A program made the position numbers and the translations under genes. 64,000 bases of DNA, from the NCBI RefSeq assembly GCF_000258425.1, contig NC_017461.1, positions 434,001-498,000 of the forward strand. The letters run 5' to 3'. This document shows, piece after piece, positions 27,218-35,778 of the stretch. The notes below the pieces were generated by a model. It ran no database searches and was not told the DNA's origin. It saw nothing but the letters and a program-made list of their open reading frames with translations. Source of the DNA: Fervidicoccus fontis Kam940 (GTDB taxonomy: Archaea; Thermoproteota; Thermoprotei_A; Sulfolobales; Fervidicoccaceae). Positions within the stretch are counted from its first letter, which is position 1. Each line of letters starts with the position of its first letter.

Positions 27218-27926
27218 CACCTTTCGCCTTTTCTATCCTCTTCTCTAGGCTGTCATTCTTTCCATCTCTTTCTGCCATTCTCTTCGCATAATTTTTTATT
27301 TCATTCAGATCATATTCAAAGCTATACCAAGGTTCTTTCTCTTTTTTCATAATTTCAGCAGCCCTGCATACATTTATCCCTAAATTATACGCATCATATA
27401 CAGCAAAGCCGTTGTCTAGTGAATCGTCAATTGAATGGTGATAAGCAAGTGACCAAGGAGGAATATGATATCCGAAGCTATTGAATACGTCCATCAAATA
27501 TGCAATTGTCATTGAGGTTCCAGTGTCTGATCCTGTAGCAATGAATGCAGCAACTTTTCCGTCGACTAGGCTTTTACCAGTGTGGAAAAGCATGTTTTCT
27601 AAGCTTGTGAGCCTGTCTATAAAATTCTTCATTATGCCTGATACCATGTACCAATAAACAGGTGTTGCTATTACGACTCCATCACTCTCAATCAGTTTCC
27701 TTGCTAAAGAATTAAAGTCGTCATCGTCTATAACACAGGGGAACTTGCATGCCATTATATCATCTGATACGCATCCTGCACATGGCTTTATCTTATGATC
27801 TTTAAGGTAAATTATCTCAGTCTCGCATCCTCTTTTCCTTGCCCCAAGCTCTGCTACATACATAAGCTTCGTGCTATTTCCCCCCTTTCTAGCTGATGCA
27901 TCAATAAATAGTATCTTCGCACTCAT
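27207..27926 (-). CDS. Flavodoxin-fold NAD(P)H-dependent oxidoreductase
   Basis: 239-aa protein of the NADPH-dependent FMN reductase/iron-sulfur flavoprotein superfamily. The FMN phosphate loop is DASARKGGNSTKLM at 8-21. A CAGCVSDDIMACKFPC segment near 55 carries four cysteines in the place where iron-sulfur flavoproteins bind a 4Fe-4S cluster. TPVYWYMVSGIMKNFIDRL is the typical isoalloxazine-contacting region. The ATG at 27926 follows GGTGA; an upstream ATG would add seven residues. Confidence 0.88.
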   Translation of the reverse strand: MSAKILFIDASARKGGNSTKLMYVAELGARKRGCETEIIYLKDHKIKPCAGCVSDDIMACKFPCVIDDDDFNSLARKLIESDGVVIATPVYWYMVSGIMKNFIDRLTSLENMLFHTGKSLVDGKVAAFIATGSDTGTSMTIAYLMDVFNSFGYHIPPWSLAYHHSIDDSLDNGFAVYDAYNLGINVCRAAEIMKKEKEPWYSFEYDLNEIKNYAKRMAERDGKNDSLEKRIEKAKGDEC

Positions 27927-28016
27927 ATTTTTCACCAAATGGATCAAAAATCAATAAAAACGATAAAGCAAAATCCCTTAATTTTATTTTTCATTTTGAA
28001 AATTCAAAAATGAGTA

Positions 28017-29501
28017 TTATTCGAACAGAGGCTCAAGTATTGGCCTCATTTTCTGATATAACAGTGAAGTCCTCTCTTCTCCCAGTAATGCTCTCGATAT
28101 CTCCTTAAGATCCTCTTTGGTGACTATCTTCTCTTTTATGTAAATTAAGTAGGAAGATGCCATAATTAGCATGCCAAGATACCAAGATAACCTTACAAAA
28201 AACAGTAGTACCGAAAAGATGAGAGGCACGCTTATTAGAATAGCTATTTCTTTTTTCTTAAACTGAACTTGAAGCTTGTATGCAATGTACAATAAATATA
28301 AAGCACCTAAGTAGGAGCCTGTAGTAAAGCTTATAGCAGCTCCTATTCCACTCATTTTTGGAACTAGGATAAAATAAAGGATTACTCTAGGCACGTTTGT
28401 TATTAGTCCGCTTTTTAAAATTGTGAGATAGTCACCATAAGCATACACAAGGCTTGAAACGAATCCGGAAAAAGCTACAGGTATACTTCCAAAGAGAAGA
28501 ATTACCAGCGGAATCGAACCTGAGGACAGCTCTTTTCCAAATATATCCAAAAGCAGAGTTGGGTAGACCATTATATAAAAGCTCACTGGTAGCATTAGGG
28601 CAAGACTTATCCTGAAAACTCTAGAACCTACCCTTTTTCTCCCATCGCTCAGTCCTGAAAGTACAGGGAGGAGAAGGCCATTTAAAATATTTGATATGTT
28701 TAATACTACATTTGCTAGCTGAGATGCGATGAAGTATGAACCTGTCTCAAGACTTCCTATGGTTCCATAAAGCAATATTACACCGAACCACTGACCAATT
28801 GTGGAAATAACACCCGGAAGCCAGCTCGGAATGCCTGCCCTCAACAGCTCTTTGAGCTTATCCTTGCTGAAGTATATTTTAAATCCTGTGATTTTTAAAG
28901 AATGATAAGAATTTATTACGAATTGAACTACAGTGCTGACAAAGTATCCTAATGCCGCACCGACCCATCCGTAACCAAAATACACAAGCAGTACGCCCAA
29001 TGTAAACTTGAAAATTGCAGCTGCAACTACAGATATAAAAATGTACTTTGTCAGCAGTAAGCTTTGAAGAAATGAGGTGAAGGATCCGGCGAAACCCACA
29101 AATACAAGCAAAGCTGCTATTGTTAACTCTTCAGTACTATAAGAACCTGCCCCTCCGAAGAACTTGCTGTAGATAAAAACGAGGATCCCGCCTATTATGT
29201 AAATTAAAAGGGAAAAGTAAACAGAAGTCCATAAATATTCACTTGCACATTCATTGCTTTTCTTTATCCCTATACACAGACCTGTATATCTTGATAACCC
29301 AGTAGTAATGCCTAAACTAATAAGCCCTGAAATTAGGCTTGATAGACCAACTATTGCTGAAACTGTTCCAACAACGCTTCCTCCTGCAATCCTTGAGATG
29401 ATCAACCAATAGAAAAATCCCTGAAGATTACTAATTATGGTTGAAAGATATAGCCAAAAGCCACTTGAAATTACCTTACCGACATGACTTTCTCTGCTCA
29501 A
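28017..29501 (-). CDS. Oligosaccharide flippase family membrane protein (MOP superfamily)
   Basis: 494-aa protein with about fourteen predicted membrane helices, of the Wzx/polysaccharide biosynthesis branch of the MOP superfamily, which flips lipid-linked oligosaccharides across the membrane. The N-terminal GFWLYLSTIISNLQGFFYWLII is typical. It is different from the MATE exporter at 9156 in sequence. The TTG start overlaps the PAP2 stop (TTGA), so the flippase is coupled to a phosphatase that could recycle the polyprenyl carrier. A role in N-glycan assembly is an inference from this pairing. Confidence 0.88.
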   Translation of the reverse strand: MSRESHVGKVISSGFWLYLSTIISNLQGFFYWLIISRIAGGSVVGTVSAIVGLSSLISGLISLGITTGLSRYTGLCIGIKKSNECASEYLWTSVYFSLLIYIIGGILVFIYSKFFGGAGSYSTEELTIAALLVFVGFAGSFTSFLQSLLLTKYIFISVVAAAIFKFTLGVLLVYFGYGWVGAALGYFVSTVVQFVINSYHSLKITGFKIYFSKDKLKELLRAGIPSWLPGVISTIGQWFGVILLYGTIGSLETGSYFIASQLANVVLNISNILNGLLLPVLSGLSDGRKRVGSRVFRISLALMLPVSFYIMVYPTLLLDIFGKELSSGSIPLVILLFGSIPVAFSGFVSSLVYAYGDYLTILKSGLITNVPRVILYFILVPKMSGIGAAISFTTGSYLGALYLLYIAYKLQVQFKKKEIAILISVPLIFSVLLFFVRLSWYLGMLIMASSYLIYIKEKIVTKEDLKEISRALLGEERTSLLYQKMRPILEPLFE

Positions 29502-29914
29502 TTATTACCATCTTCTTTATTTTTAAGCTGAATTCTATTCTTTCCAAATAATTTTATATATAATTTATCTAGTTGTGGGGATAAAATCTCGACTAACAAA
29601 GAGGACTCTATTCCTAAAAATATTCCAAAAACTACATCGCTGAACCAGTGGACTCCCAGCATTATTCTAGATATAGCGATCAAAATTGTGTATATCCAAC
29701 TTAGAATGCTGGCTATTTTCCCTTTTTTGCTTAAATAATAGCTTGCCACGGACGCTCTTGTAGAGTGTCCGGAAGGGAAGCTATAATAGTCACTTAAGAG
29801 CGATAAGAATCCAGCGGGAGGAGGGACAGTTGCATTTGGCCGCGGAACTTTAGTTACATCCTTCAAAATTAGTACAAGAACCGAACTTATAATAAACGCA
29901 GAAGCAAAATCCAA
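29498..29914 (-). CDS. PAP2 family phosphatase, minimal frame from TTG
   Basis: Type 2 phosphatidic acid phosphatase-like membrane enzyme. The three motifs are present: KDVTKVPRP (KxxxxxxRP), PSGHSTRAS (PSGH) and SRIMLGVHWFSDVVFG (SRxxxxxHxxxD). From the TTG at 29914 the protein is 138 aa and motif 1 begins only about 17 residues in, so the N-terminal membrane helices of the family are missing. The frame stays open another 83 codons upstream and encodes two hydrophobic segments (next entry), so the true protein is probably longer. Likely role: dephosphorylating polyprenyl diphosphate, given the coupled flippase. Confidence 0.85.
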   Translation of the reverse strand: MDFASAFIISSVLVLILKDVTKVPRPNATVPPPAGFLSLLSDYYSFPSGHSTRASVASYYLSKKGKIASILSWIYTILIAISRIMLGVHWFSDVVFGIFLGIESSLLVEILSPQLDKLYIKLFGKNRIQLKNKEDGNN

Positions 29915-30163
29915 TAGGTTTTTAGAGAACTTTTTTTTACGCGTGATTTGATAGATCGCAATTAAGCCTCCTATTATGACAAATGAATATATGCTCGCCG
30001 TTTCAGAAAAAATTTCAACAAATGAATTGTATTTTCCTCCATAAGAGCTATTAATGCTAATATCTAGAAAAGAAAAAAAGCCATAAATTCGTAAAATTAA
30101 TAGCGCTAGAATTACAGCTGTATTAATAATCAGTGATACTTTAATTTTCTTATTTATATTTCT
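29915..30163 (-). other. In-frame upstream extension of the PAP2 gene without a normal start codon
   Basis: The minus strand is open in the PAP2 frame from a TGA at 30166-30164. It reads two hydrophobic segments (VSLIINTAVILALLILRIYGF and IYSFVIIGGLIAIYQI-like stretches) joined by a polar loop, then continues directly into the phosphatase. No ATG, GTG or TTG occurs in this frame upstream of 29914. In a neighbouring frame GTG GTG AAG AAA TAT AAA begins at 30170 and stops at 30152; dropping one base there would give a continuous gene. Either a one-base frameshift (real or sequencing) or a rare start codon is involved. Confidence 0.6.
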
Positions 30164-30275
30164 TCACCACACTATTAGAACTTAAAAATAATAATTCATT
30201 TTTTGTTAAAATTTTTTCTTATTAGTAATCAAAAAAGTGAACATTCTGATCATAACATGCATATGGTACGACTGC

Positions 30276-30287
30276 TTATAATAATTA
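30276..30287 (+). promoter_or_regulatory. TATA box before the aminotransferase-like gene
   Basis: CTTATAATAATT sits 50 bases before the TTG start at 30338, with initiation expected near 30312. It shares the GCTTATAATAAT core seen at 21721. The rest of the 170-base divergent gap holds nothing else I recognise. Confidence 0.5.
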
Positions 30288-30337
30288 ATTTTAAGCATGA
30301 AAACTATTAATATTACTTTCAAATCAAAATAACTTCA

Positions 30338-31291
30338 TTGAACAAACTGAAAGAGGTGCCTGCCATTAAGCTCATTCCGACTTGGGCATTTAAGGATGTC
30401 ATTGGAGATGAAATGGGGAGAACACGGAATCTAGAATACATAAACACGATAAAAGAAAGATTGAAAAAGTTTGGACTGGAATTTGCTTTATTTCACGAAG
30501 TCCCTCTAACAAGCATTGCGATATCTTCAGATTCGGATTGCATTCAAACTTTTTCCCCCACTACAGGAGAGGAGGATTTAAGTCTAATAGCTACTTTTAC
30601 GGGAAAAAGGATTATATTCTCTAATCCTTATTATTTTAACGGTAATTCAATCGTCTTTAAAGAAGATGAGCTTAAAGAAGAGGGATGCATGAGCTACGCT
30701 TCTAATCCTAACATACCCCTTGGTTTTTTCATGAATGAAGAGAAAATTGTAGAAATTGCAAAGAAACTAAACGGATTAGTTGTCGTAGATTCAACATATG
30801 ATTTCCTTTTTGATAATGATCTCAATCAAATTATAATAAATGAAAAGCTTGCAAGATTACTAGACCAATTCAGAGAAGCTGAAGTTCTAGTAATTAAAAA
30901 ACTTCATAAGATATTTGGTCTTTATGAGAACCCATTGATTTTATTGTACACTAATTCTCACAGAGTTTTTGAGACATTGAGCTTAATAACTAACAACGAA
31001 GAAAGACTATGCATTGATTGTCTTTCACTTTACGGAAGGATACTTTCAGATAATGAATTGCTAAACAGAATCAATATAATTAAAGAAAAGCTAGAAGAAA
31101 AGAAGAAAGAGCTTATTAACGTGATAAGATCGAATGGGGGAATAGTATTTGAATCACTAGCTCCGTATTTTGTCGCCAGTTCGTTAAATGAAAAGGTTTT
31201 AAAAGAGCTTTCAAAGAAAGCAGAGCTCGAAAAAGCTGGAGAGTACTTGTTTCTAGGAGAAAAGTATTATGTAATTTTTCCAAAATTATAA
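30338..31291 (+). CDS. Divergent class I/II PLP-dependent aminotransferase-like protein
   Basis: 317 aa, recognisable as a HisC/CobD-type fold-type I enzyme. SNPNIPLGFFM (122-132) corresponds to the NPNNPTG motif, LVVVDSTYDF (147-156) to the vvvDEAYxxF strand, and LHKIFGL (189-195) to the SKxFGL loop with K191 as the likely PLP lysine. Departures are clear: the second NPNNP residues are changed, the DEAY glutamate is Ser, the serine before the lysine is His, and the protein is about 40 aa shorter than HisC. The start is TTG 30338. Whether it binds PLP or has become a non-enzymatic relative is open. Confidence 0.68.
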   Translation: MNKLKEVPAIKLIPTWAFKDVIGDEMGRTRNLEYINTIKERLKKFGLEFALFHEVPLTSIAISSDSDCIQTFSPTTGEEDLSLIATFTGKRIIFSNPYYFNGNSIVFKEDELKEEGCMSYASNPNIPLGFFMNEEKIVEIAKKLNGLVVVDSTYDFLFDNDLNQIIINEKLARLLDQFREAEVLVIKKLHKIFGLYENPLILLYTNSHRVFETLSLITNNEERLCIDCLSLYGRILSDNELLNRINIIKEKLEEKKKELINVIRSNGGIVFESLAPYFVASSLNEKVLKELSKKAELEKAGEYLFLGEKYYVIFPKL

Positions 31292-31295
31292 TTTA

Positions 31296-31787
31296 TCAAC
31301 TTTTCTTGCTTTTTCTCGATTTTCTTATATGACCCTTTTCTTTTTTAACCACTTCACCGACGGCGTCCTCATTACCTTTTCCGCTATTGCTATCTTTTTC
31401 TTCATCTTTAAGTAGTGAAGAGACTTCTTTTTGTTCAACCGCTTTGGCTGTCTGATCACTATAATTGCCAACAATGTTTTCTTTCTTCTCTCCCTGTGCA
31501 TTACCTTCGCTCCGCGTTTTCTGCTCCACATTCTGCTCCTGCTCTAATTTCTTAAGCTCCTCATCTATCTCCTTCTCTATCTCCTCTATAGGCTTTGGAG
31601 GAGGAGTTGTTGCGAGAGTGTATCCTATCCATCCAACGATTCCGAATATCCCTAATATAGCTATGAATGCCGTCAGCTCAATAAGTATTCCTGAGTAGCT
31701 CGTTAAAAATAGTATGTACCCGTAGAGAACTATTACTATTGCGGAAACCGCGATAAGTAGAATGCCTATATACTTGTCCTTTGACAT
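31296..31787 (-). CDS. Small membrane protein with charged cytoplasmic tail, unknown
   Basis: 163 aa, not recognised. Residues 6-30 and 35-58 are two strongly hydrophobic segments forming a helical hairpin. The next residues PPPKPIEEIEKEIDEELKKLEQEQ start an acidic, probably coiled tail, and the protein ends in a Lys/Arg-rich stretch (KKEKGHIRKSRKSKKS). Composition of the tail is low complexity. It converges with the aminotransferase-like gene, four bases away, and is divergent from the sugar phosphate isomerase. Confidence 0.7.
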   Translation of the reverse strand: MSKDKYIGILLIAVSAIVIVLYGYILFLTSYSGILIELTAFIAILGIFGIVGWIGYTLATTPPPKPIEEIEKEIDEELKKLEQEQNVEQKTRSEGNAQGEKKENIVGNYSDQTAKAVEQKEVSSLLKDEEKDSNSGKGNEDAVGEVVKKEKGHIRKSRKSKKS

Positions 31788-31926
31788 GATAGCTTTACCA
31801 TCTTAAAAATTATTTTAATACAATTTGTTATTTCTGGTAATATTAAGTATTTAAGCAAAATCGCGCGTTTAAACATAATTGATCTTTTGGAGATGTTTCG
31901 AAATAAAAAGATATTTAAAAAAGCGA

Positions 31927-31940
31927 TTTATAATTATAAA
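31927..31940 (+). promoter_or_regulatory. TATA box of the phosphosugar isomerase gene
   Basis: TTTATAATTATAAA ends 31 bases before ATG 31971, so transcription should begin only about 10-15 bases before the start codon. The leader would be very short, with at best a weak GGGA site. Confidence 0.5.
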
Positions 31941-31970
31941 ATGCGATACGAATAAGCAAGGGAATCTATA

Positions 31971-32966
31971 ATGAATAAATTGAACAAAATTTTTGAAAAA
32001 TGGTACGAACTTGCAAAAATCGGGCTTGAAAAAGGACTTAACGAAGAATGCATAGATTTTTCGCCTAGGGAAATAGTGATTGTTGGAATGGGAGGCTCGG
32101 GAATAGTAGGGAATACTTTAGAAGATATTTCACATTTTTACGGTATGAATGCTAAAGTTACTACAGTAAAATCGAATGTTATACCATTCAAACCAGATGA
32201 AAGGTCATTATTTATTGTGATATCTTATTCAGGCAATACAATTGAAACTCTTTCTGCCTACAAGCAATTATTAGAAGAAAACGCTAAAACTCTTGTTATC
32301 ACAAGCGGAGGCCTACTTGAGAAATTTGCAATAGAAAACAAAAGCTGTATGATAAAACTAACTCCCAAACTCCTTCCAAGGGGCGATTTTCCTGAGATCT
32401 TCTATAGCATCCTTGGGTTATTAGTGAAAAATAACGTTCTAAGAGCAATTAATAACGAAAAACTTCATTCTTCGATAGAAGTATTAAAGGAAGACCTTGA
32501 AAATTACGCTAAAAATATTGCTAACGAAGCAAAGGACAAAATCGTTATATTTATATCTTCTAAACCATACTTATCCGTAGCTATTAGGTTCAAAAACGAT
32601 TTCGCTGAAAATTCAAAATCAATCTCCTTTGTCGAAGAGATCCCGGAGTTCTTGCATAATTCTATTGAAGGCATTAATAGGCTTCTGATGTTCTACAAAG
32701 ATAGAATAAAAATTTTAAGCATAGGAGGAAAAATGCTTTTCAATAACATATTCTACGAGTCTTTTAAAGAGGCTTTAAATTTAAAAATAACTGAGGTAGA
32801 CTTAGGAAGTGATGGTGTTTTAAATGAAATCGTGAGAGGATTTAAATTGTCTGGATTGGTAAGCTTAAAATTAGCATCAATTTATGACATAGATCCGGAT
32901 GAAACCTCTTCTATAGATGTTTACAAGGAAAAACTTAGCTCTGTTTTAGGTAATAGAAGCTTCTAA
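31971..32966 (+). CDS. Bifunctional phosphoglucose/phosphomannose isomerase
   Basis: 331-aa SIS-domain enzyme interconverting fructose 6-phosphate with glucose 6-phosphate and mannose 6-phosphate, a family characteristic of crenarchaea. The first SIS domain has IVGMGGSGIVGNTLED and VISYSGNTIETLS, which bind the phosphosugar; the second contains FISSKPYLSVAIRFKNDFAENSK and the EEIPEFLHNSIEG segment with the catalytic Glu and His. Length is normal. It supplies gluconeogenic hexose phosphates and mannose for glycan synthesis. Confidence 0.93.
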   Translation: MNKLNKIFEKWYELAKIGLEKGLNEECIDFSPREIVIVGMGGSGIVGNTLEDISHFYGMNAKVTTVKSNVIPFKPDERSLFIVISYSGNTIETLSAYKQLLEENAKTLVITSGGLLEKFAIENKSCMIKLTPKLLPRGDFPEIFYSILGLLVKNNVLRAINNEKLHSSIEVLKEDLENYAKNIANEAKDKIVIFISSKPYLSVAIRFKNDFAENSKSISFVEEIPEFLHNSIEGINRLLMFYKDRIKILSIGGKMLFNNIFYESFKEALNLKITEVDLGSDGVLNEIVRGFKLSGLVSLKLASIYDIDPDETSSIDVYKEKLSSVLGNRSF

Positions 32967-32988
32967 TATCTCCTTATAAAAATTTTAT

Positions 32989-33582
32989 TCACTTTTTAAA
33001 AATGATTATTGCATATCCTTTCTTTTTTTCTATAATCTCAACGGATTTGTAAATTTTCTTTCCGACTTCTAATGCTCTTTCGTGCCCAACAGAAAGAACC
33101 ATCTGGAGAACCCCTTTCTCCTGTAAATATTTAATCCCATCTGTAATTATTTTCTCAATTGTTTCCCAGCCGGCAGAGATAGGTGGGTTTGTGTAAATAG
33201 CAACAAAGAAATTCTCCTTAAACTTTTCGTATAAGTTACATTCAACAACTACAGTATTTTTCTCTACGTTATTTTCCTTTATGTTTTTCTTTGAAAGCTT
33301 AATTGCGATGGGATTGACATCGCTCATATATACGTGGAGTTTTGGGTTGGCTTTTGCTAAGTATATACCGATAATTCCTATGCCTGTGCCTAAATCCAGC
33401 ACATTTCCTTTTTCAGGAATAATCAAATTTTTAAGCAGAAGGTCAGTTCCTGGATCTATTTCATCACTTGAAAAGACAGAAGGCGAAGAATAAAGTTTTA
33501 GCTGAATATTATTCAATGTATATGTAATCATATAATCTATGTAGGTGTATTTTTGCTTTTTTGAAAAATAATGAGGACTCAA
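32989..33582 (-). CDS. Class I SAM-dependent methyltransferase, RsmC/PrmA-like
   Basis: 197-aa methyltransferase with motif I VLDLGTGIGIIGIYLA (about 55-70), the acidic strand VYMSDVNPIAIKLSKKN, and a TNPPISAGWETIEKII motif IV like the NPPF of RsmC-type rRNA guanine-N2 methyltransferases. The target is not determinable but N2-guanine of RNA is plausible. It is the last gene of the ribosomal superoperon; its TTG start overlaps the cbf5 stop (TTGA). Confidence 0.9.
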   Translation of the reverse strand: MSPHYFSKKQKYTYIDYMITYTLNNIQLKLYSSPSVFSSDEIDPGTDLLLKNLIIPEKGNVLDLGTGIGIIGIYLAKANPKLHVYMSDVNPIAIKLSKKNIKENNVEKNTVVVECNLYEKFKENFFVAIYTNPPISAGWETIEKIITDGIKYLQEKGVLQMVLSVGHERALEVGKKIYKSVEIIEKKKGYAIIIFKK

Positions 33583-34633
33583 ATTTTTTTACCCCAGTTC
33601 TTAGGATATGAGTTTCTTTCCATAATTACTGCGAGAGGTCTTCCAACTACTTTTCCGTTTTTGTTCTTTTTTGGATTGTTTAAAATTTCATATATACCGA
33701 TCAGCTCAATTTTTGAGGTAAATACTGCTGCAATTTTGTTTGTCTGCAGATCCTCGCTATAAGCTGCAACACCTCCTTTAGCGAGGGGCGCTCCATACAA
33801 AAGGGAAGAAATTGCGCTGTCCTTAACTAATATTTTTGGCAATATACATGTGCTTAATTCTACTGGTAAAATCATTTTCCTCAAAGCGCTGTCATTACCG
33901 TAGTTTTTCCACAAATAAATAGCCTCACTCAACTCCTGCATTCTTACTGCGTGATCTTCCGTAAAAGGTCCACTTACGGTTCTTCTGAGCTCTCTCATAT
34001 GTGCTCCAACTCCTAAAAGCAACCCAATATCATGGCAAAGCTTTCTCATATATGTACCCGCATCGCATTTAATTCTCATCAGCACATGATTGCCTTTTCT
34101 TTCTAATAATTCTATATCATGAATCTTTCTAATTCTTATCCTTCTTTTAACGTTTGACCTCACCGGGGGTCTCTGATAAATTCTTCCCTTAAACATTTCA
34201 ATTACTCTTTTTAGCTCCTCATTATTAACTTCATCATGAAGCTCCATAACGCATACATACTCTTTAACAGAATGAACCACATATGGCATTACTTTTGCTG
34301 ACTTTTCTAATCCAACAGGCAGGACACCTGTGACTTTGGGGTTTCCCCGGGATCTCCATCGAGGAGCCCCTCTAGAGTACCCCCGTGCCCTACCTTTTTT
34401 ACTCCAAGCATTCTTTTTACCCATGCAACAACCTCATGGCTAGTTGGACCGGGTGGTTTGTCAATAACTATAATTCCTCTTTCAATTAAAGAATTAATGT
34501 CCCTCTCAAAAGGATTAGAGGCTTTTCCCTCAATCTCAACAATTTCCTCTGCTAAGATGTTCCACCACTCGCTCTTTCCACAGAATTCCGAGATCCTATT
34601 TTCAATTTCATTTATTACATCTGCCGTCTTCAA
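33579..34633 (-). CDS. cbf5: Cbf5/TruB-type tRNA and rRNA pseudouridine synthase, split by a 29-nt intron
   Basis: Catalytic subunit of archaeal H/ACA RNPs. Exon 1 (34633-34372) encodes [20 protein letters not shown] and VGHGGTL; exon 2 (34342-33579) encodes [17 protein letters not shown], the catalytic domain rest and the PUA domain ([22 protein letters not shown] onwards). Removing 34371-34343 joins them as [13 protein letters not shown], the invariant catalytic-aspartate motif, in a continuous 341-aa protein. The Asp codon itself (G|AC) spans the junction. Unspliced, the frame ends 24 codons later. The start is TTG with AGGTG upstream. Introns in crenarchaeal cbf5 mRNAs removed by the tRNA splicing endonuclease are established. 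Confidence 0.95.
34343..34371 (-). other. Archaeal BHB-type intron in cbf5 pre-mRNA
   Basis: A 29-nt intron with a bulge-helix-bulge: outer helix ACTCT/AAAGT (one C-A mismatch), 3-nt bulge AGA cut AG^A, central 4-bp helix GGGG/CCCC, 3-nt bulge AAA cut AA^A, and an inner helix CTCC/GGGG. Cleavage gives exon end CTAG and exon start ACCCCAAAG. An alternative inner hairpin CTCC-TCGAT-GGAG is possible. Because 29 is not a multiple of three, splicing is required for frame. Confidence 0.9.
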
Positions 34634-34748
34634 ATCTTACACCTTTATAAAATTTAAAAAATCAGCTAATTTAATGTTTTATTAAATTAAAAAGCAGAAA
34701 TTTTCCCAAAAAATTTTCTTGAAACAAAGAAATCTTTATGTTAAGATG

Positions 34749-35045
34749 TCAGATAACCGCAGGAAGTTTAGAAATTTTAATCCTCTCTCTCATGAACTGA
34801 GTAAGTCCAGCAGCATTTATTGCCTTCTCTACTTCTTCATCGCTTGCACCTTTGTTTATCGGAACCTTGGCATCTAAAACTTCTATATGATTAATGTTGA
34901 CTTTTCTTCTCCTAACTCCACTTATGTTCTTTGGACCAGTTACCAGAACAAAATTTTCGTCAACTATATCTATTATTACACATTTTCTACCAGCTTCTCT
35001 ACCATACGTCTTTACACAAACCCTACCAATTTCTATAGCAGGCAC
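34749..35045 (-). CDS. rpl14e: 50S ribosomal protein L14e (eL14)
   Basis: 98-aa archaeal/eukaryotic large-subunit protein. The N-terminus PAIEIGRVCVKTYGREAGRK and the KOW-like ENFVLVTGPKNISGVRRRKVN strand region identify it. The start is GTG 35045, six bases after GAGGTG; the GTG three codons upstream is part of the SD. It lies between cytidylate kinase and cbf5, the usual crenarchaeal order. Confidence 0.96.
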   Translation of the reverse strand: MPAIEIGRVCVKTYGREAGRKCVIIDIVDENFVLVTGPKNISGVRRRKVNINHIEVLDAKVPINKGASDEEVEKAINAAGLTQFMRERIKISKLPAVI

Positions 35046-35155
35046 CCTACACACCTCTTTGTAAAAAATTTTTGTATTATGTTCTTAAAGCCTACAAAAT
35101 CTAATAAATATATTTTCAAACAAATTAATTTAAAAAACAGTTTAATATTTTTATT

Positions 35156-35725
35156 TTAAATGCTTGCAGGCTGTATTTTTTTATTCTCTATTGCATATTC
35201 AATAATTTGATCGACAATAAATTTTACCTGTTCTATTGTCAGTTTTTCTGTGCTTACAATGAAGTCGAAAATACTTAGATCTAGCACATCTATGCCATAC
35301 ATTTTTTTAAACCTCATTGCCTGGCTGTACTCTCTCTTTGCAGTTTCAATCAAAACGTCCTTCCAATTCCTCTTCTCCCTCTCAGCTATTCTCATAACCC
35401 TAGTTTTCAAAGAAGCATTGAAGTAAATTTTCAAGTCAGCTATATTTGAAACAATCCAGGGAGCTAAATGACCCTCTAAAACCACATTGCCCTTCATCGC
35501 TTCTTCCAAAGTCCTTCTGTCAATATAATAATCAATGCTACTATCCTTTTCAGCGAGTTCATTAAGCTCAGAAATGCTCAAGCCCCTTTCTTTAGCAATA
35601 CTTCTAAATATCATTCCAGAACTAACATAGGAAAAACCCAGCTTTTTAGCTATATAAGTTGAATAAGTAGTCTTTCCGCTTCCAGCTGGACCACCTATAA
35701 CAATGACGTTGTTAGGCAATTGCAT
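35156..35725 (-). CDS. cmk: Cytidylate kinase (archaeal type)
   Basis: 189-aa P-loop kinase that phosphorylates CMP/dCMP. The Walker A loop GGPAGSGKTTYS is at 10-21, FSYVSSGMIFRSIAKERG is the NMP-binding region, and a LEGHLAPWIV strand with the lid segment RIAEREKRNWKD follows. It is embedded in the ribosomal superoperon between L34e and L14e, as in other crenarchaea. Confidence 0.94.
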   Translation of the reverse strand: MQLPNNVIVIGGPAGSGKTTYSTYIAKKLGFSYVSSGMIFRSIAKERGLSISELNELAEKDSSIDYYIDRRTLEEAMKGNVVLEGHLAPWIVSNIADLKIYFNASLKTRVMRIAEREKRNWKDVLIETAKREYSQAMRFKKMYGIDVLDLSIFDFIVSTEKLTIEQVKFIVDQIIEYAIENKKIQPASI

Positions 35726-35778
35726 CAACCTTTTAAAAATTAATAAAAGACAGCTTATTAAAAAATATATTTAAGGCC

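Noticed and set aside
28017-29501. Flippase as a second MATE exporter paralogous to the gene at 9156
   Set aside because: It has about fourteen helices and a Wzx-like N-terminus and is coupled to a PAP2 gene; the two belong to different branches of the MOP superfamily.
34307-34633. cbf5 as a pseudogene with a frameshift
   Set aside because: The inserted 29 bases form a BHB splice structure and their exact removal restores the invariant motif, so an intron is the better explanation.
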